A stretch of DNA of 10,181 bases from Methanoregula sp. (GTDB lineage: Archaea; Halobacteriota; Methanomicrobia; Methanomicrobiales; Methanospirillaceae), in assembly GCA_028711405.1 (NCBI GenBank), contig JAQTSH010000043.1, forward strand, positions 1 to 10,181, given 5' to 3'. Below are positions 1 to 7,000 of the stretch, one piece after another (the stretch's first letter is position 1; each line of letters opens with the position of its first letter). The notes below the pieces were generated by a model, which saw only the letters and a program-made list of their open reading frames with translations, was not told the origin of the DNA and made no database searches. The position numbers and the translations under genes were made by a program.

Positions 1-139
1 GGTCCGGATAGGTCTTTGAGAACGCATTGATCTCGTTGAGGATCTCCGTAATCCGGAACCCGGGCAGGTAACCCTTGACGAAATCAAACCCAATCGCAAA
101 AATTTCGATATGTTTCTGATTGTTGAAGTAAGACGCCAT
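1..139 (-). CDS. Hypothetical protein, N-terminal part, runs off the left edge
   Basis: An open frame on the minus strand begins at an ATG (137-139) and stays open for 46 codons to the window edge. The peptide starts MASYFNNQKHIEIFAIGFDF and continues with a helical-looking, mixed-charge stretch. Codon use (many C or G third positions) resembles the confident minus-strand genes nearby. A GTG sits directly before the ATG and an in-frame TGA lies just upstream, so the start is confined to these two codons. No clear Shine-Dalgarno motif is visible. I do not recognise the family. A competing frame (84-278, minus) overlaps the start and also reads plausibly, so a frameshifted or decayed gene is possible. 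Confidence 0.4.
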   Translation of the reverse strand, partial: MASYFNNQKHIEIFAIGFDFVKGYLPGFRITEILNEINAFSKTYPD

Positions 140-350
140 CACTGATCATAGGATTATCAGAGTCAATAATTTGACGGTAAATCCTCGTCATCGGTTCAGC
201 CCGGCTCCCGTTGAGTACACTCTCTGACCCGCCCGTAAAGATACCGATTGACACCCGAAGCGCCGCGGGCATCTGCATTGATACGATACGGTGGGTACAT
301 GGGGGGACCCACCCCCGGGGGATTGGGGGGGGGGTTACCCCAGGTCACGT

Positions 351-467
351 CATCCCCCTCCGACCCCCCACATGCGTACCTCCATTCAATTCATCAGTTC
401 TCTGACGTGAAAATACCACTTTTTTGCAGTTTTTTAAAAGGTGCATGTGGGGGGTCTGATGGGGATG
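351..467. repeat. 25-bp imperfect inverted repeat with 67-nt spacer
   Basis: The arm at 351-375 is the reverse complement of 443-467 at 23 of 25 positions, with a perfect 14-bp core (GCATGTGGGGGGTC at 443-456; complement at 362-375). The spacer is AT-richer, with two T runs (420-425 and 430-435). No target-site duplication is visible around the arms and there is no transposase. It could be a miniature mobile element, a dispersed intergenic repeat, or a cruciform- or RNA-forming site. Confidence 0.6.
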
Positions 468-487
468 GGGGGATTTTACCCGTGGGG
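449..487 (+). other. Possible G-quadruplex-forming G-tract cluster
   Basis: Four G tracts of at least four bases follow each other: six G at 449-454, four at 461-464, six at 467-472 and four at 484-487. The loops are 6, 2 and 11 nt. The first three tracts also lie in or next to the right arm of the inverted repeat, so quadruplex and duplex forms would compete. Function unknown. Confidence 0.35.
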
Positions 488-850
488 CAGCACCCGGAAA
501 AGCCGGCTTTTTCTGACAGGGGGATACCCGTACAGCCGATCCTTCCCGGGAGGATTCGTAACAATCCGACTCCCCACAGCCCCCTGCGACCCGTACGGGA
601 ATTGTGGGAACCGCGAGGCTCATGGGAACGGGTCCACCCGGTGGTGGACTGGTACCATTGTTAATTGAAATCCCAGACAAGACGAACACCCAGACCCCCC
701 CATCCCCACAACGTCCTGAGGTGTTTTACGAATTGGGATCCTGACCCTGCGCGCATCCAAAGGAAAAGCCCAGCTTCATCGTGACCGATACCGGGGGAAT
801 GGCAGATTATTGATTCCCGCTCGAGCGTGTGTGGGACGACATGACAAAAT

Positions 851-1600
851 TCAGGTGCCATTTTTTAACAGGATGAACTGGTACCCGTACTCGTCCGGGT
901 ACTCGCGGAAGATGCGGATCTCCCGCTTCATCCCGGCAAGGATTTCCTGGGCTTCAGCATGGTTCCGGTATTTCTTTTCGAGCGCCGGCAGCCGGGCAAT
1001 GATCGGGGTGTAATAGTCATCCCACCACGCGGATGCGGGCAACGGAAAGGAGGTGATCCACGAGTATCCGGCAGTCTCAGCGATGGTTCGTATGCCAGCG
1101 ACATCCTTTATGTCCGGGTAGTTCTCCTGCCAGAAGGTCGCGACATCCGGGGATGGCGTATCCGTGAACCAGACCGCTTCAGTGAAGGCGAAAAACCCGC
1201 CGGGGCGGATGATTTTTTTCCATGCACAGAGCCCGCGTTCCACGCCAATGACAAAGATCGAGCCTTCTGCCCAGAGGAGATCGAACGAGCCTGCCTTAAA
1301 GGGGAGTCCGTCCATTGATGCCTGCACGGGACTGATATGTTCCGCGACTCCGGCGGCTTCAGCCCTCGTGCGGATATCAGCGAGATACGGCGCGTGGATA
1401 TCCACCGGCGTGATCCGGGCTTTGGGGGAGAGCCGGGCGAGATCGATCGTCTGCATGCCGGACCCGCAACCGACATCAAGGATCGCCGGGTGTTCCGGGA
1501 GTCCTGGCACATTCGTAAACATCTTGCGGGTACAGGCAGCGCTTCCCGGACCCTGCCGGGGCAGGTTTTCAAAGAGGGTAAAGATGATCGATGTGTCCAT
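851..1600 (-). CDS. Class I SAM-dependent methyltransferase
   Basis: Predicted cytoplasmic methyltransferase of 249 residues transferring a methyl group from S-adenosylmethionine; the acceptor cannot be read from the sequence. The Rossmann-type fold is shown by motif I LDVGCGSG (residues 41-48, SAM binding), an acidic residue after the second strand (PVDIH, Asp67, expected to hold the ribose hydroxyls), MDGLPF (about 96-101), FDLLWAEGS (106-114) and a post-core IIRPGGFFAF (about 130-139). This order matches UbiE/UbiG-like enzymes, and the length is normal for a single-domain member. The N-terminal LPRQGPGS stretch precedes the core, and Trp/Tyr-rich C-terminal residues may form the acceptor pocket. 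The ATG at 1600 is the first available ATG: the frame stays open upstream for about 26 codons after a TAA but offers no ATG. No obvious ribosome site is visible. It lies 194 bases after the mscS-like gene and may have its own promoter (T/A-rich stretch near 1720-1740). Confidence 0.9.
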   Translation of the reverse strand: MDTSIIFTLFENLPRQGPGSAACTRKMFTNVPGLPEHPAILDVGCGSGMQTIDLARLSPKARITPVDIHAPYLADIRTRAEAAGVAEHISPVQASMDGLPFKAGSFDLLWAEGSIFVIGVERGLCAWKKIIRPGGFFAFTEAVWFTDTPSPDVATFWQENYPDIKDVAGIRTIAETAGYSWITSFPLPASAWWDDYYTPIIARLPALEKKYRNHAEAQEILAGMKREIRIFREYPDEYGYQFILLKNGT

Positions 1601-1794
1601 CGAATACTGTGTCTGCCGTGCACGGATAGAGGGTTTGCGGTCGAACGACGGGGAAACTCCAGGTTTTGGATGATTATCCGGAATTTTTTACAGGATTTTT
1701 GGTGTACCTGTAGAAATGCGGGTTTTAAAAAAATTTGGTTCTCCCACAAGAATCCGCTGCCTTGACAGTCACCAGATAACGATCACAGGCTCAC

Positions 1795-2670
1795 TCAACC
1801 ACTCATTCCCACGTCCTGCCCGATCTTCAACTGCCGGGAGATCTCGACGAGTACTTCCGATGTGATCTCCTCGCGGCGCACCACATCGCAGATCCAGAAC
1901 CGGATGCTGATCGTGTTGCCCTGGTTTGTGATACCCGTAAAAAGCACACGGGGAATAAGTGCCCCGGAATCCGTTTTTAACCAGGTGTAACCCTGGAAGA
2001 AGAACGAATCCCGAATACCGGACGGCACTTTCGGAGCCGTGACTGGTTTATCCGGCAGGATTTCAGGGTGATCGGAGAGGATGCTCATGATGACGTCGCG
2101 TGCCCGCTCAAAAGGTATCTCAAACGGGAGGATCAGGGTGAGGGGGATCTCGATGAACCCGGACTTCGAGTAATTGATGATCTTTGATGCGAGCAGGGTT
2201 GCATTCGGGACGATATACACCGTGCCATTACGGTCACGGAGGATCGTCCGGGTGAAGGTGATGTCCTTCACCTGTGAAATGCCTGTATCCGGAAGCCCTC
2301 CCAGCACCACCCAGTCATCAAGCGTGATCGTCCGGTTGATCGTGATCAGAAAACCGGCGAGCAGGCTCGATATGATCTGCTGAGAAGCGAACGCAAGCGC
2401 AATACTGATGATCCCGACAGAGGCGATGGTTGCACTGATATCAAACCCCAAAAACCAGCGGTCAATCTCGTAGATCCCGACAAGAAAGACGATATAACCG
2501 GCGAACCGGGCAGTCCAGCGGGCGACAGAATGGGTCGTCCACCGCATGAGCCCGGCTTTGACAACCTTATAACTGAGGTACGCAGCGAAGATGACCACGA
2601 TAAATGTGAGCAAAAAGCCGATGACACTCTCTATCGCGATATTGCTGAACAGAAAACCGGCATCACTCAT
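1795..2670 (-). CDS. MscS-family mechanosensitive ion channel
   Basis: A 291-residue integral membrane protein expected to open under membrane tension and release ions and solutes during hypo-osmotic shock. Three membrane segments can be read: about residues 11-33, 56-75 and 79-112. The third has the small-residue-rich pore-lining character of MscS (IALAFASQQIISSLLAGFLI), followed by the linker into the beta domain (ITLDDWVVLGG, about 115-125). The cytoplasmic region (RTILRDRNGTVYIVPNATLL and onward) has the usual MscS middle-beta and alpha/beta layout, and the length is close to E. coli MscS. The start is an ATG at 2670 without a clear Shine-Dalgarno site. A 77-residue repeat-protein gene lies 123 bases upstream on the same strand, with two overlapping hairpins in the gap. 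Family assignment is firm; subtype and gating behaviour are not readable. Confidence 0.93.
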   Translation of the reverse strand: MSDAGFLFSNIAIESVIGFLLTFIVVIFAAYLSYKVVKAGLMRWTTHSVARWTARFAGYIVFLVGIYEIDRWFLGFDISATIASVGIISIALAFASQQIISSLLAGFLITINRTITLDDWVVLGGLPDTGISQVKDITFTRTILRDRNGTVYIVPNATLLASKIINYSKSGFIEIPLTLILPFEIPFERARDVIMSILSDHPEILPDKPVTAPKVPSGIRDSFFFQGYTWLKTDSGALIPRVLFTGITNQGNTISIRFWICDVVRREEITSEVLVEISRQLKIGQDVGMSG

Positions 2671-2713
2671 ACCGGATACGTATGTGGCGGCGTATCAAAA
2701 AGGTGTGTGCGTT

Positions 2714-2749
2714 GGCAGGAGACTGCCGATGCAAAGGAAGGCATCGCAG
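2714..2749 (-). promoter_or_regulatory. Two mutually exclusive hairpins in the mscS-like leader
   Basis: On the plus strand GGCAG-GAGA-CTGCC (2714-2727) is a perfect 5-bp hairpin. CTGCC-GATGC, loop AAAGGAAG, GCATC-GCAG (2723-2749) is a 9-bp hairpin with one bulged C. Both use CTGCC (2723-2727), so only one can form at a time. In the minus-strand transcript this lies 44-79 nt before the channel's ATG, followed by a T5 run (2697-2701). It may be an intercistronic terminator, a processing site, or nothing. Confidence 0.3.
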
Positions 2750-2793
2750 TACCGGATGTCATACCGCTGATCGAACCCGTAACCTGAGGAGAT

Positions 2794-3027
2794 TTATTGG
2801 GTGAGCGCGGTGCGGATCACGGCTTTTGCATCTTCGGAGATATCGAGTTTGTCCATCGCCTGGCTGAGGAGCAATCGTGCCATCTTCTGACCATCCGGGG
2901 TTGCAAGATAGGAGTTAATAGTGGCTTTTCCCTCAGGGGAGGCAAGATAATTCTGTATTGCCTGTTGTCCTTTCGGGGATGCAAGGTAGCCGGCGATCAT
3001 TCCCTGTAAACATTCGAACGTGCCCAT
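2794..3027 (-). CDS. Small protein with three tandem 13-residue repeats
   Basis: A 77-residue protein starting MGTFECLQGMIAGYLASPKG. The start at 3027 is preferred over an upstream in-frame ATG (3183) because CAGAGGT lies 7 nt before it and the extension would run through the divergent promoter region. Residues 14-26, 27-39 and 40-52 are three tandem copies of Y-L-A-S/T-P-x-G followed by six variable, mostly helical residues. The tail (53-77) reads LLSQAMDKLDISEDAKAVIR and looks helical. No signal peptide, membrane segment or cysteine motif is seen. I do not recognise a named family. It lies directly upstream of the MscS-like gene on the same strand, so a shared transcript is possible; the function is unknown. 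Confidence 0.75.
   Translation of the reverse strand: MGTFECLQGMIAGYLASPKGQQAIQNYLASPEGKATINSYLATPDGQKMARLLLSQAMDKLDISEDAKAVIRTALTQ
2872..2988 (-). repeat. Three in-frame 39-bp repeats inside the small protein gene
   Basis: These bases encode YLASPKGQQAIQN, YLASPEGKATINS and YLATPDGQKMARL. The DNA copies have diverged, so this is an old protein-level repeat rather than a recent slippage product. Confidence 0.7.
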
Positions 3028-3095
3028 AACCTGTACCTCTGTAATGCTACAATACTTAAACGAATGGCGATAAAACCTTTCAGTCTGACACCACA

Positions 3096-3137
3096 CCAAA
3101 GTATATAAAAAGAGAATGCCGATGGGATGATAGGTGA
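3096..3137 (+). promoter_or_regulatory. TATA box, BRE and ribosome site for the flavin-protein gene
   Basis: CCAAAG (3096-3101, BRE-like) precedes TATATAAAA (3102-3110), an almost ideal archaeal TATA box. Initiation about 25-28 bases downstream would leave a leader of roughly 15 nt. AGGTGA (3132-3137) lies 6 nt before the ATG at 3144. The box also reads well on the other strand and may be shared with the divergent minus-strand gene, which has a further TTTTATC near 3070-3076. Confidence 0.7.
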
Positions 3138-3143
3138 AAAGCG

Positions 3144-3548
3144 ATGGTAAAACTGACCGCAGAGATGAAAGAGGCATTTGCAAAGATGAAGGTCTTCCCG
3201 GTTGCGACCGCTTCCAGTGATGGTACCCCTAACGTCATCCCAATCGGGATCGTTGAGCTCGTGAGTGATGACACAATCTGGCTCACGGACAACTTCATGA
3301 ACAAGACTCTCTCGAATCTACGCGTGAATCCAAAGATCGCGATCTATGTCTGGGGACCGGAGATCAAGGGTTGTTACCAGATCAAAGGAGTCGCCGCGAT
3401 CAAGTCGAGCGGTACGGAATATGACGAGATGCGGGCAAAGATCAACCAGAAGAACCCGGCGCTTCCCGCCCGGTCGCTTGTGATCGTCAGGATTACGGAA
3501 GTGTTCGAATGCAAACCCGGACCGACTGCGGGTTCAAAGATCATCTGA
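3144..3548 (+). CDS. Pyridoxamine 5'-phosphate oxidase-like FMN-binding protein
   Basis: A 134-residue cytoplasmic protein of the FMN-binding split-barrel superfamily. Visible family features are PVATASSDGTPNVIPIG (about residues 19-35, first strands of the barrel), IWLTDNFMNKTLSNLRVNPK (about 45-64, the usual flavin-contact region), then IYVWGPEIKGCYQIKG and a closing strand VIVRITEVFECKPGP. It matches the short single-domain PPOX-like proteins found in many methanogens; members of this superfamily bind FMN or related flavins, often as dimers. The reaction is not established and it should not be read as a true PdxH. The ATG is fixed by AGGTGA 6 nt upstream and a strong TATA box. It appears to be a single-gene transcript, with a T-rich run 37 bases after the stop. 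Confidence 0.9.
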   Translation: MVKLTAEMKEAFAKMKVFPVATASSDGTPNVIPIGIVELVSDDTIWLTDNFMNKTLSNLRVNPKIAIYVWGPEIKGCYQIKGVAAIKSSGTEYDEMRAKINQKNPALPARSLVIVRITEVFECKPGPTAGSKII

Positions 3549-3585
3549 GGAGATAACGGATAACGGTACACACCGCGTATCCTAC

Positions 3586-3597
3586 TTTTTTTCATTT
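3586..3597 (+). terminator. T-rich terminator-like run after the flavin-protein gene
   Basis: Seven T (3586-3592) followed by CATTT. Archaeal RNA polymerase often terminates at such tracts without a preceding hairpin. It lies 37 bases after the stop and just before structured-element copy B, which is on the opposite strand. Confidence 0.45.
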
Positions 3598-3653
3598 CCT
3601 GCTATGGATATCTTTTATCCATGGGCTCCTGTGGCAAACCCGCCATGAACACT
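3598..3653 (-). ncRNA. 56-nt structured element, copy B
   Basis: Read on the minus strand it begins AGTGTTCATGGCGGGTTTGC and ends ATAGCAGG, matching copy A (9868-9923, plus) at 48 of 56 positions. Stem 1: GGGTTT (3636-3641) with GAGCCC (3623-3628), containing two U-G pairs, closed outside a GGC bulge by TTCAT (3645-3649) with ATGGA (3618-3622), with one U-G pair. Stem 2: ATGGATA (3616-3622) with TATCCAT (3604-3610), 5-nt loop. The wobble pairs work only in minus-strand RNA, which sets the orientation. No gene follows it on that strand inside the gap; it is convergent with the flavin-protein gene. It could be a small RNA, a structured UTR fragment or a dispersed repeat. Confidence 0.55.
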
Positions 3654-4019
3654 TTTTCCGGAATATGCTCACGTTGGCGAAGCTTGTTTTTGGCGACCGT
3701 AAAATGGCTTTTGGTGAGGGGAGCCACTCATTGCCAGGAGCGCGAGACCCCCATCCCCTGTTCTTAATATGAGGGGAGTTCCCCACTTGGCTAGGTGGAA
3801 AGGGTGGGGGTGCAATATCTGTTTTAGATTTGCACGCTACCTGTTCTGCACGTTTCGTATCGCATAATGGAACCAGTTGCACTTCCAGGTATCAATTCAA
3901 CGACAGAGACCTGGGGAATTCTTGCAGAAATCCAAGAAGATTTGACGAGATTTTCGCAATCGGAACAAATGCCAATATTTATCATGTAGTACAACCTTTG
4001 TCCACAATAATACAATTGT
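3654..4019. other. Intergenic region with second G/C-tract hairpin zone
   Basis: No firm gene. ACCCCCATCCC (3747-3757) can pair with GGGTGGGGGT (3802-3811) apart from one bulged T, enclosing GGGG-AGTT-CCCC (3773-3784) and CCACTT-GGCT-AGGTGG (3783-3798); the inner two compete for bases 3783-3784. The tract GGGGATGGGGG (minus strand, 3748-3758) recurs in the 140-850 region. From about 3870 onward the sequence becomes AT-rich and leads into the surface-gene promoter, with a TATA-like AATATTTATC at 3974-3983. Confidence 0.5.
3867..3989 (+). CDS. Possible 40-residue ORF, doubtful
   Basis: ATG to TAG, 40 residues. The middle (ETWGILAEIQEDLTRFSQSE) would form an amphipathic helix, and the composition is protein-like rather than tract-driven. 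There is no Shine-Dalgarno motif, no recognisable family and an overlapping minus-strand frame. It could be a remnant of a decayed gene or chance. Confidence 0.2.
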   Translation: MEPVALPGINSTTETWGILAEIQEDLTRFSQSEQMPIFIM

Positions 4020-4071
4020 GATATTTATTTGGGAGGATATTTGGACAGTCTATCAGACTGTGAGATTGGGA
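4003..4071 (+). promoter_or_regulatory. Promoter and leader of the large surface-protein gene
   Basis: CACAAT-AATACA-ATTGTG (4003-4020) is a perfect 6-bp inverted repeat directly abutting a TATA-like ATATTTATTT (4021-4030), a spacing suited to an operator. ACAGTCT-ATC-AGACTGT (4045-4061) is a perfect 7-bp hairpin. If transcription starts about 25 bases after the TATA-like box, it lies at the very 5' end of the mRNA. GGGAG (4067-4071) lies 10 nt before the ATG at 4082 and only 1 nt before an upstream TTG (4073), so the ATG is the better start. Confidence 0.4.
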
Positions 4072-4081
4072 GTTGTTAGAC

Positions 4082-7000
4082 ATGAACAGATCCGGATTAG
4101 TGAAGTATACATTACTATTCTCGTTTGCTCTTCTTTGCATGACATGCCTGTTTGGCGGCGTTTCTGCCGTCACAGAAGAATCAACCGGAAACCCCGGAAA
4201 CCAGATGATGAATTCGAGTATGTTCAACGATACCGTTCAGTTGAACGCGCATGACCAGAATATCACAAGCCATATGCTCACAATGAACGATATATCCTCT
4301 GAAGTGGGATCTGTTCTTCCGGATACACCGGATATTTCATCTGAATCCAGTAGTGAATCGTATGTGTTTGTTACCAAGTGGGGTAATTTTGGATCCGGTG
4401 ACGGGCAATTTTCAGTTCCCTATGGTGTGGTAGTAGATACGTCAGGCAATGTCTACGTTACTGAAATAGAGAACAATCGGATCCAGAAGTTTAATTCGAG
4501 CGGGACATTTTTAGCTAAGTGGGGGACACAGGGATCAGGAGACGGACAGTTCCAACATCCTGAAGGTGTCACAATTGATCCGTCAGGGAATGTCTATGTC
4601 GCTGACACACATAACCATCGGATCCAGAAATTTAGTTCTACTGGATCATTTTTAGCGAAGTGGGGATCAAATGGATCGGCAGATGGGCAGTTCTACTATC
4701 CCACGGGTGTTGCATTTGATTCTTCAGGTAATGTCTACGTTTGTGACTCGTGGAATAATCGGATCCAGAAGTTCAATTCAAGCGGGTCATTTATAACGAA
4801 ATGGGGATCAAATGGATCTGCAAATGGGCAATTCACCTTTCCTTATGGTGTAACGGTAGATGTAACGGGCAATGTCTATGTCGTGGACACGAACAATTAT
4901 CGAATCCAAAAATTCAATTCGAACGGGACCTTTTTAGCGAAATGGGGATCATCTGGATCCGGTGACGGGCAGTTCCAAAATCCTTTTCATGGGGCGGTAG
5001 ATTCGACAGGCAATGTCTATGTTGCAGACAGGGACAACAATCGGATCCAGAAGTTTAATTCGAGCGGGAGATTTTTAGCAACGTTAGGGACACAGGGATC
5101 AGGAGACGGGGAGTTATGGAATCCTTTTGGTGTAGCGGTAGATTCGACGGGCAATGTCTACGTAGCGGACACGAATAATTGCCGGATCCAGAAGTTTGCG
5201 CAGGAAATCCTGCTCGCCGCGAACTTTTCCGCTAACGTCACTTCAGGAATTGCTCCCCTCACCGTGCAATTTACAGATCGCTCAACGGGATCACCCACAT
5301 CCTGGAACTGGTCGTTCGGAGACGGGAGTTTGAGTTCTCTTCAGCATCCGGCACATACCTACACCACTACCGGTAGTTACACGGTTTCCCTGAATGCGAC
5401 AAATGCCGGGGGCAGCAACATAACGACACGTATTCAGTACATTGCCGTAACGGGATCATCGGCTACGTTCTACGCTGTAAACACAAGCATCAGCCAGGGT
5501 GCAACCGTCTTTATCGGGGAGCAGGGGCTGAACCTCACCCCCGCGCAGAACTCGTTTGCCGCAGCTGCAGGATACCAACCGACGATGATTGGCTGGTGGG
5601 CGTCATCAGCGAACATTGAATCAAGCATCCCAACAGCGGTCGTTGCACTGACCAGTCCGACCAATCAATCAATGATGATATCCTACGCTGCTTTTGGTAG
5701 TCACTACGGGAACTGGTATGTGGTTAACTTCGCCACCGGATACGGTAGCACTATTGGTGGCGCATTTATCACGGTGAAAGACCCTCAACTCGCGCTGGAT
5801 ATCTGGGATTTCTCCCAGAATTCGGCGGTTGGAGGGGTATCGGTCAGTGGTAAATCTGTTGTTCGGGGAGATCTTCTGGGCTTTAAGATAAACACCAACA
5901 TGGATACAGCGATCAACCAGCCGAATCTGCGATCCGGCGGGATCTCCGGCACTGATGTCAACTACTGGGCAGACATCAAGGTAAAAACCGACCAAGGGAA
6001 CACGTTCACAGCCCTGTTGAATATGTATTGTCAACCCATTCCAGTCACGCACCAGGTGATCAACTCATCATCATGGTCATGGGGTAATAGTACAACTGCT
6101 TCTGGAAGCTGGTCGACCAGTGCTCTTGACAGAACCGGTCAATTTGCATACCCGCCAGGCACGTACACTGTTACTGTTGAATCCATGCTGAACGGCATGC
6201 GGAACAACTACAAGAGTGGCGGTGCAGATTACACGGGTAAGACCGTTTCCGCACCACAAACAGTAACAATCCAGTCAAACAGTCTTGTGGCAACTGTCGA
6301 TAAACAATCTGTAACGACCGGGAACTCATTTGCCGTAACGATTGAGGGGAGACCAAGAACAGTCTACCATATCTGGGTCTCGGGAACCAGTTCGATGAGC
6401 GGAGGGAATGGAGCTCAACCCCCGATGATTGCAAGATACCAAGCTGGGGTAACGACAGACACCTATCTTCCGTCGATGCCCCTGCCATATATAAATCCCT
6501 CATCATTTGGCAATAACAACGGAGGATATCTCTTCCAGAACAGTGGGAGTTGGGGGATATCAGGAACCGTTTGGGCTGATGTGGCTCATGGATACTACTC
6601 TTACACTCATCCTTCAACCATGGACATCTTAGGCAACGGCACTGCCCTATATGCAAATGTTACTCTTTCCGGCATGGGAAACCGGACAGTTGAATTCACA
6701 ACCAACAACTGGACAAAACCGGGAGTCTATAAGATCCGCGTAGAACAGAATTTTGGTTCGGAGTATATGCCGGTCTACAAAAGAGCCGAAGTACTTGTGG
6801 CAGTGAATGATTCCATGCCGCAATCCTATTACACTCATCAGGTATCCGGAGTCGTTGGCTACGATCACTCGTTAAGTGGAACGGTCTATGTCCAGGCATT
6901 TAACCAGACCCCAAAGACCAGTATTCAGCCAATCTATGAAACAACTCCCGGAACTGACAACCGGTACAACATGCCCCTCACCGCAGAACTCGTATGGATC

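Larger units (their letters stand above)
140..850. other. Gene-poor G/C-tract region with several hairpins
   Basis: I see no convincing gene in these roughly 710 bases. Open frames exist on both strands, but their translations are dominated by Pro, Gly, His and Ser from homopolymeric G and C tracts and show no domain. Structures that can be seen: an imperfect 25-bp inverted repeat (351-375 with 443-467); a palindrome AAAAGCCGGCTTTT (498-511); a hairpin GTCCACC-CGGT-GGTGGAC (632-649, extendable by a G-U pair); and GGGAAT/ATTCCC (795-800 with 813-818), 33 bases beyond the methyltransferase stop, which might aid its termination. No tRNA- or rRNA-like sequence was found. Confidence 0.6.

Noticed and set aside
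248..689. Open frames on both strands across the G/C-tract region
   Set aside because: Their translations are Pro/Gly/His-rich products of homopolymer tracts, with no ribosome sites or recognisable domains, and they overlap each other in several frames.
1108..1749. Long minus-strand frame overlapping the methyltransferase
   Set aside because: It is Arg/Ser-rich and out of frame; the methyltransferase frame carries all the SAM-binding motifs over the same bases.
3028..3183. Upstream extension of the small repeat protein to an ATG at 3183
   Set aside because: It would run through the TATA region and overlap the divergent gene's start; the internal ATG at 3027 has a good ribosome site.
3592..3882. 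Minus-strand 96-codon frame over copy B and the hairpin zone
   Set aside because: The translation shows no domain and is rich in Pro, Ser and Arg; the stretch is better explained by RNA-level structure and G/C tracts.
4073..4081. TTG start three codons before the ATG of the giant protein
   Set aside because: The only Shine-Dalgarno-like sequence would lie 1 nt away, too close; the ATG at 4082 has workable spacing.
4367..5197. Regular spacing resembling a CRISPR array or satellite
   Set aside because: The 141-bp period stays in frame and encodes NHL repeats; there are no short identical repeats with unique spacers.
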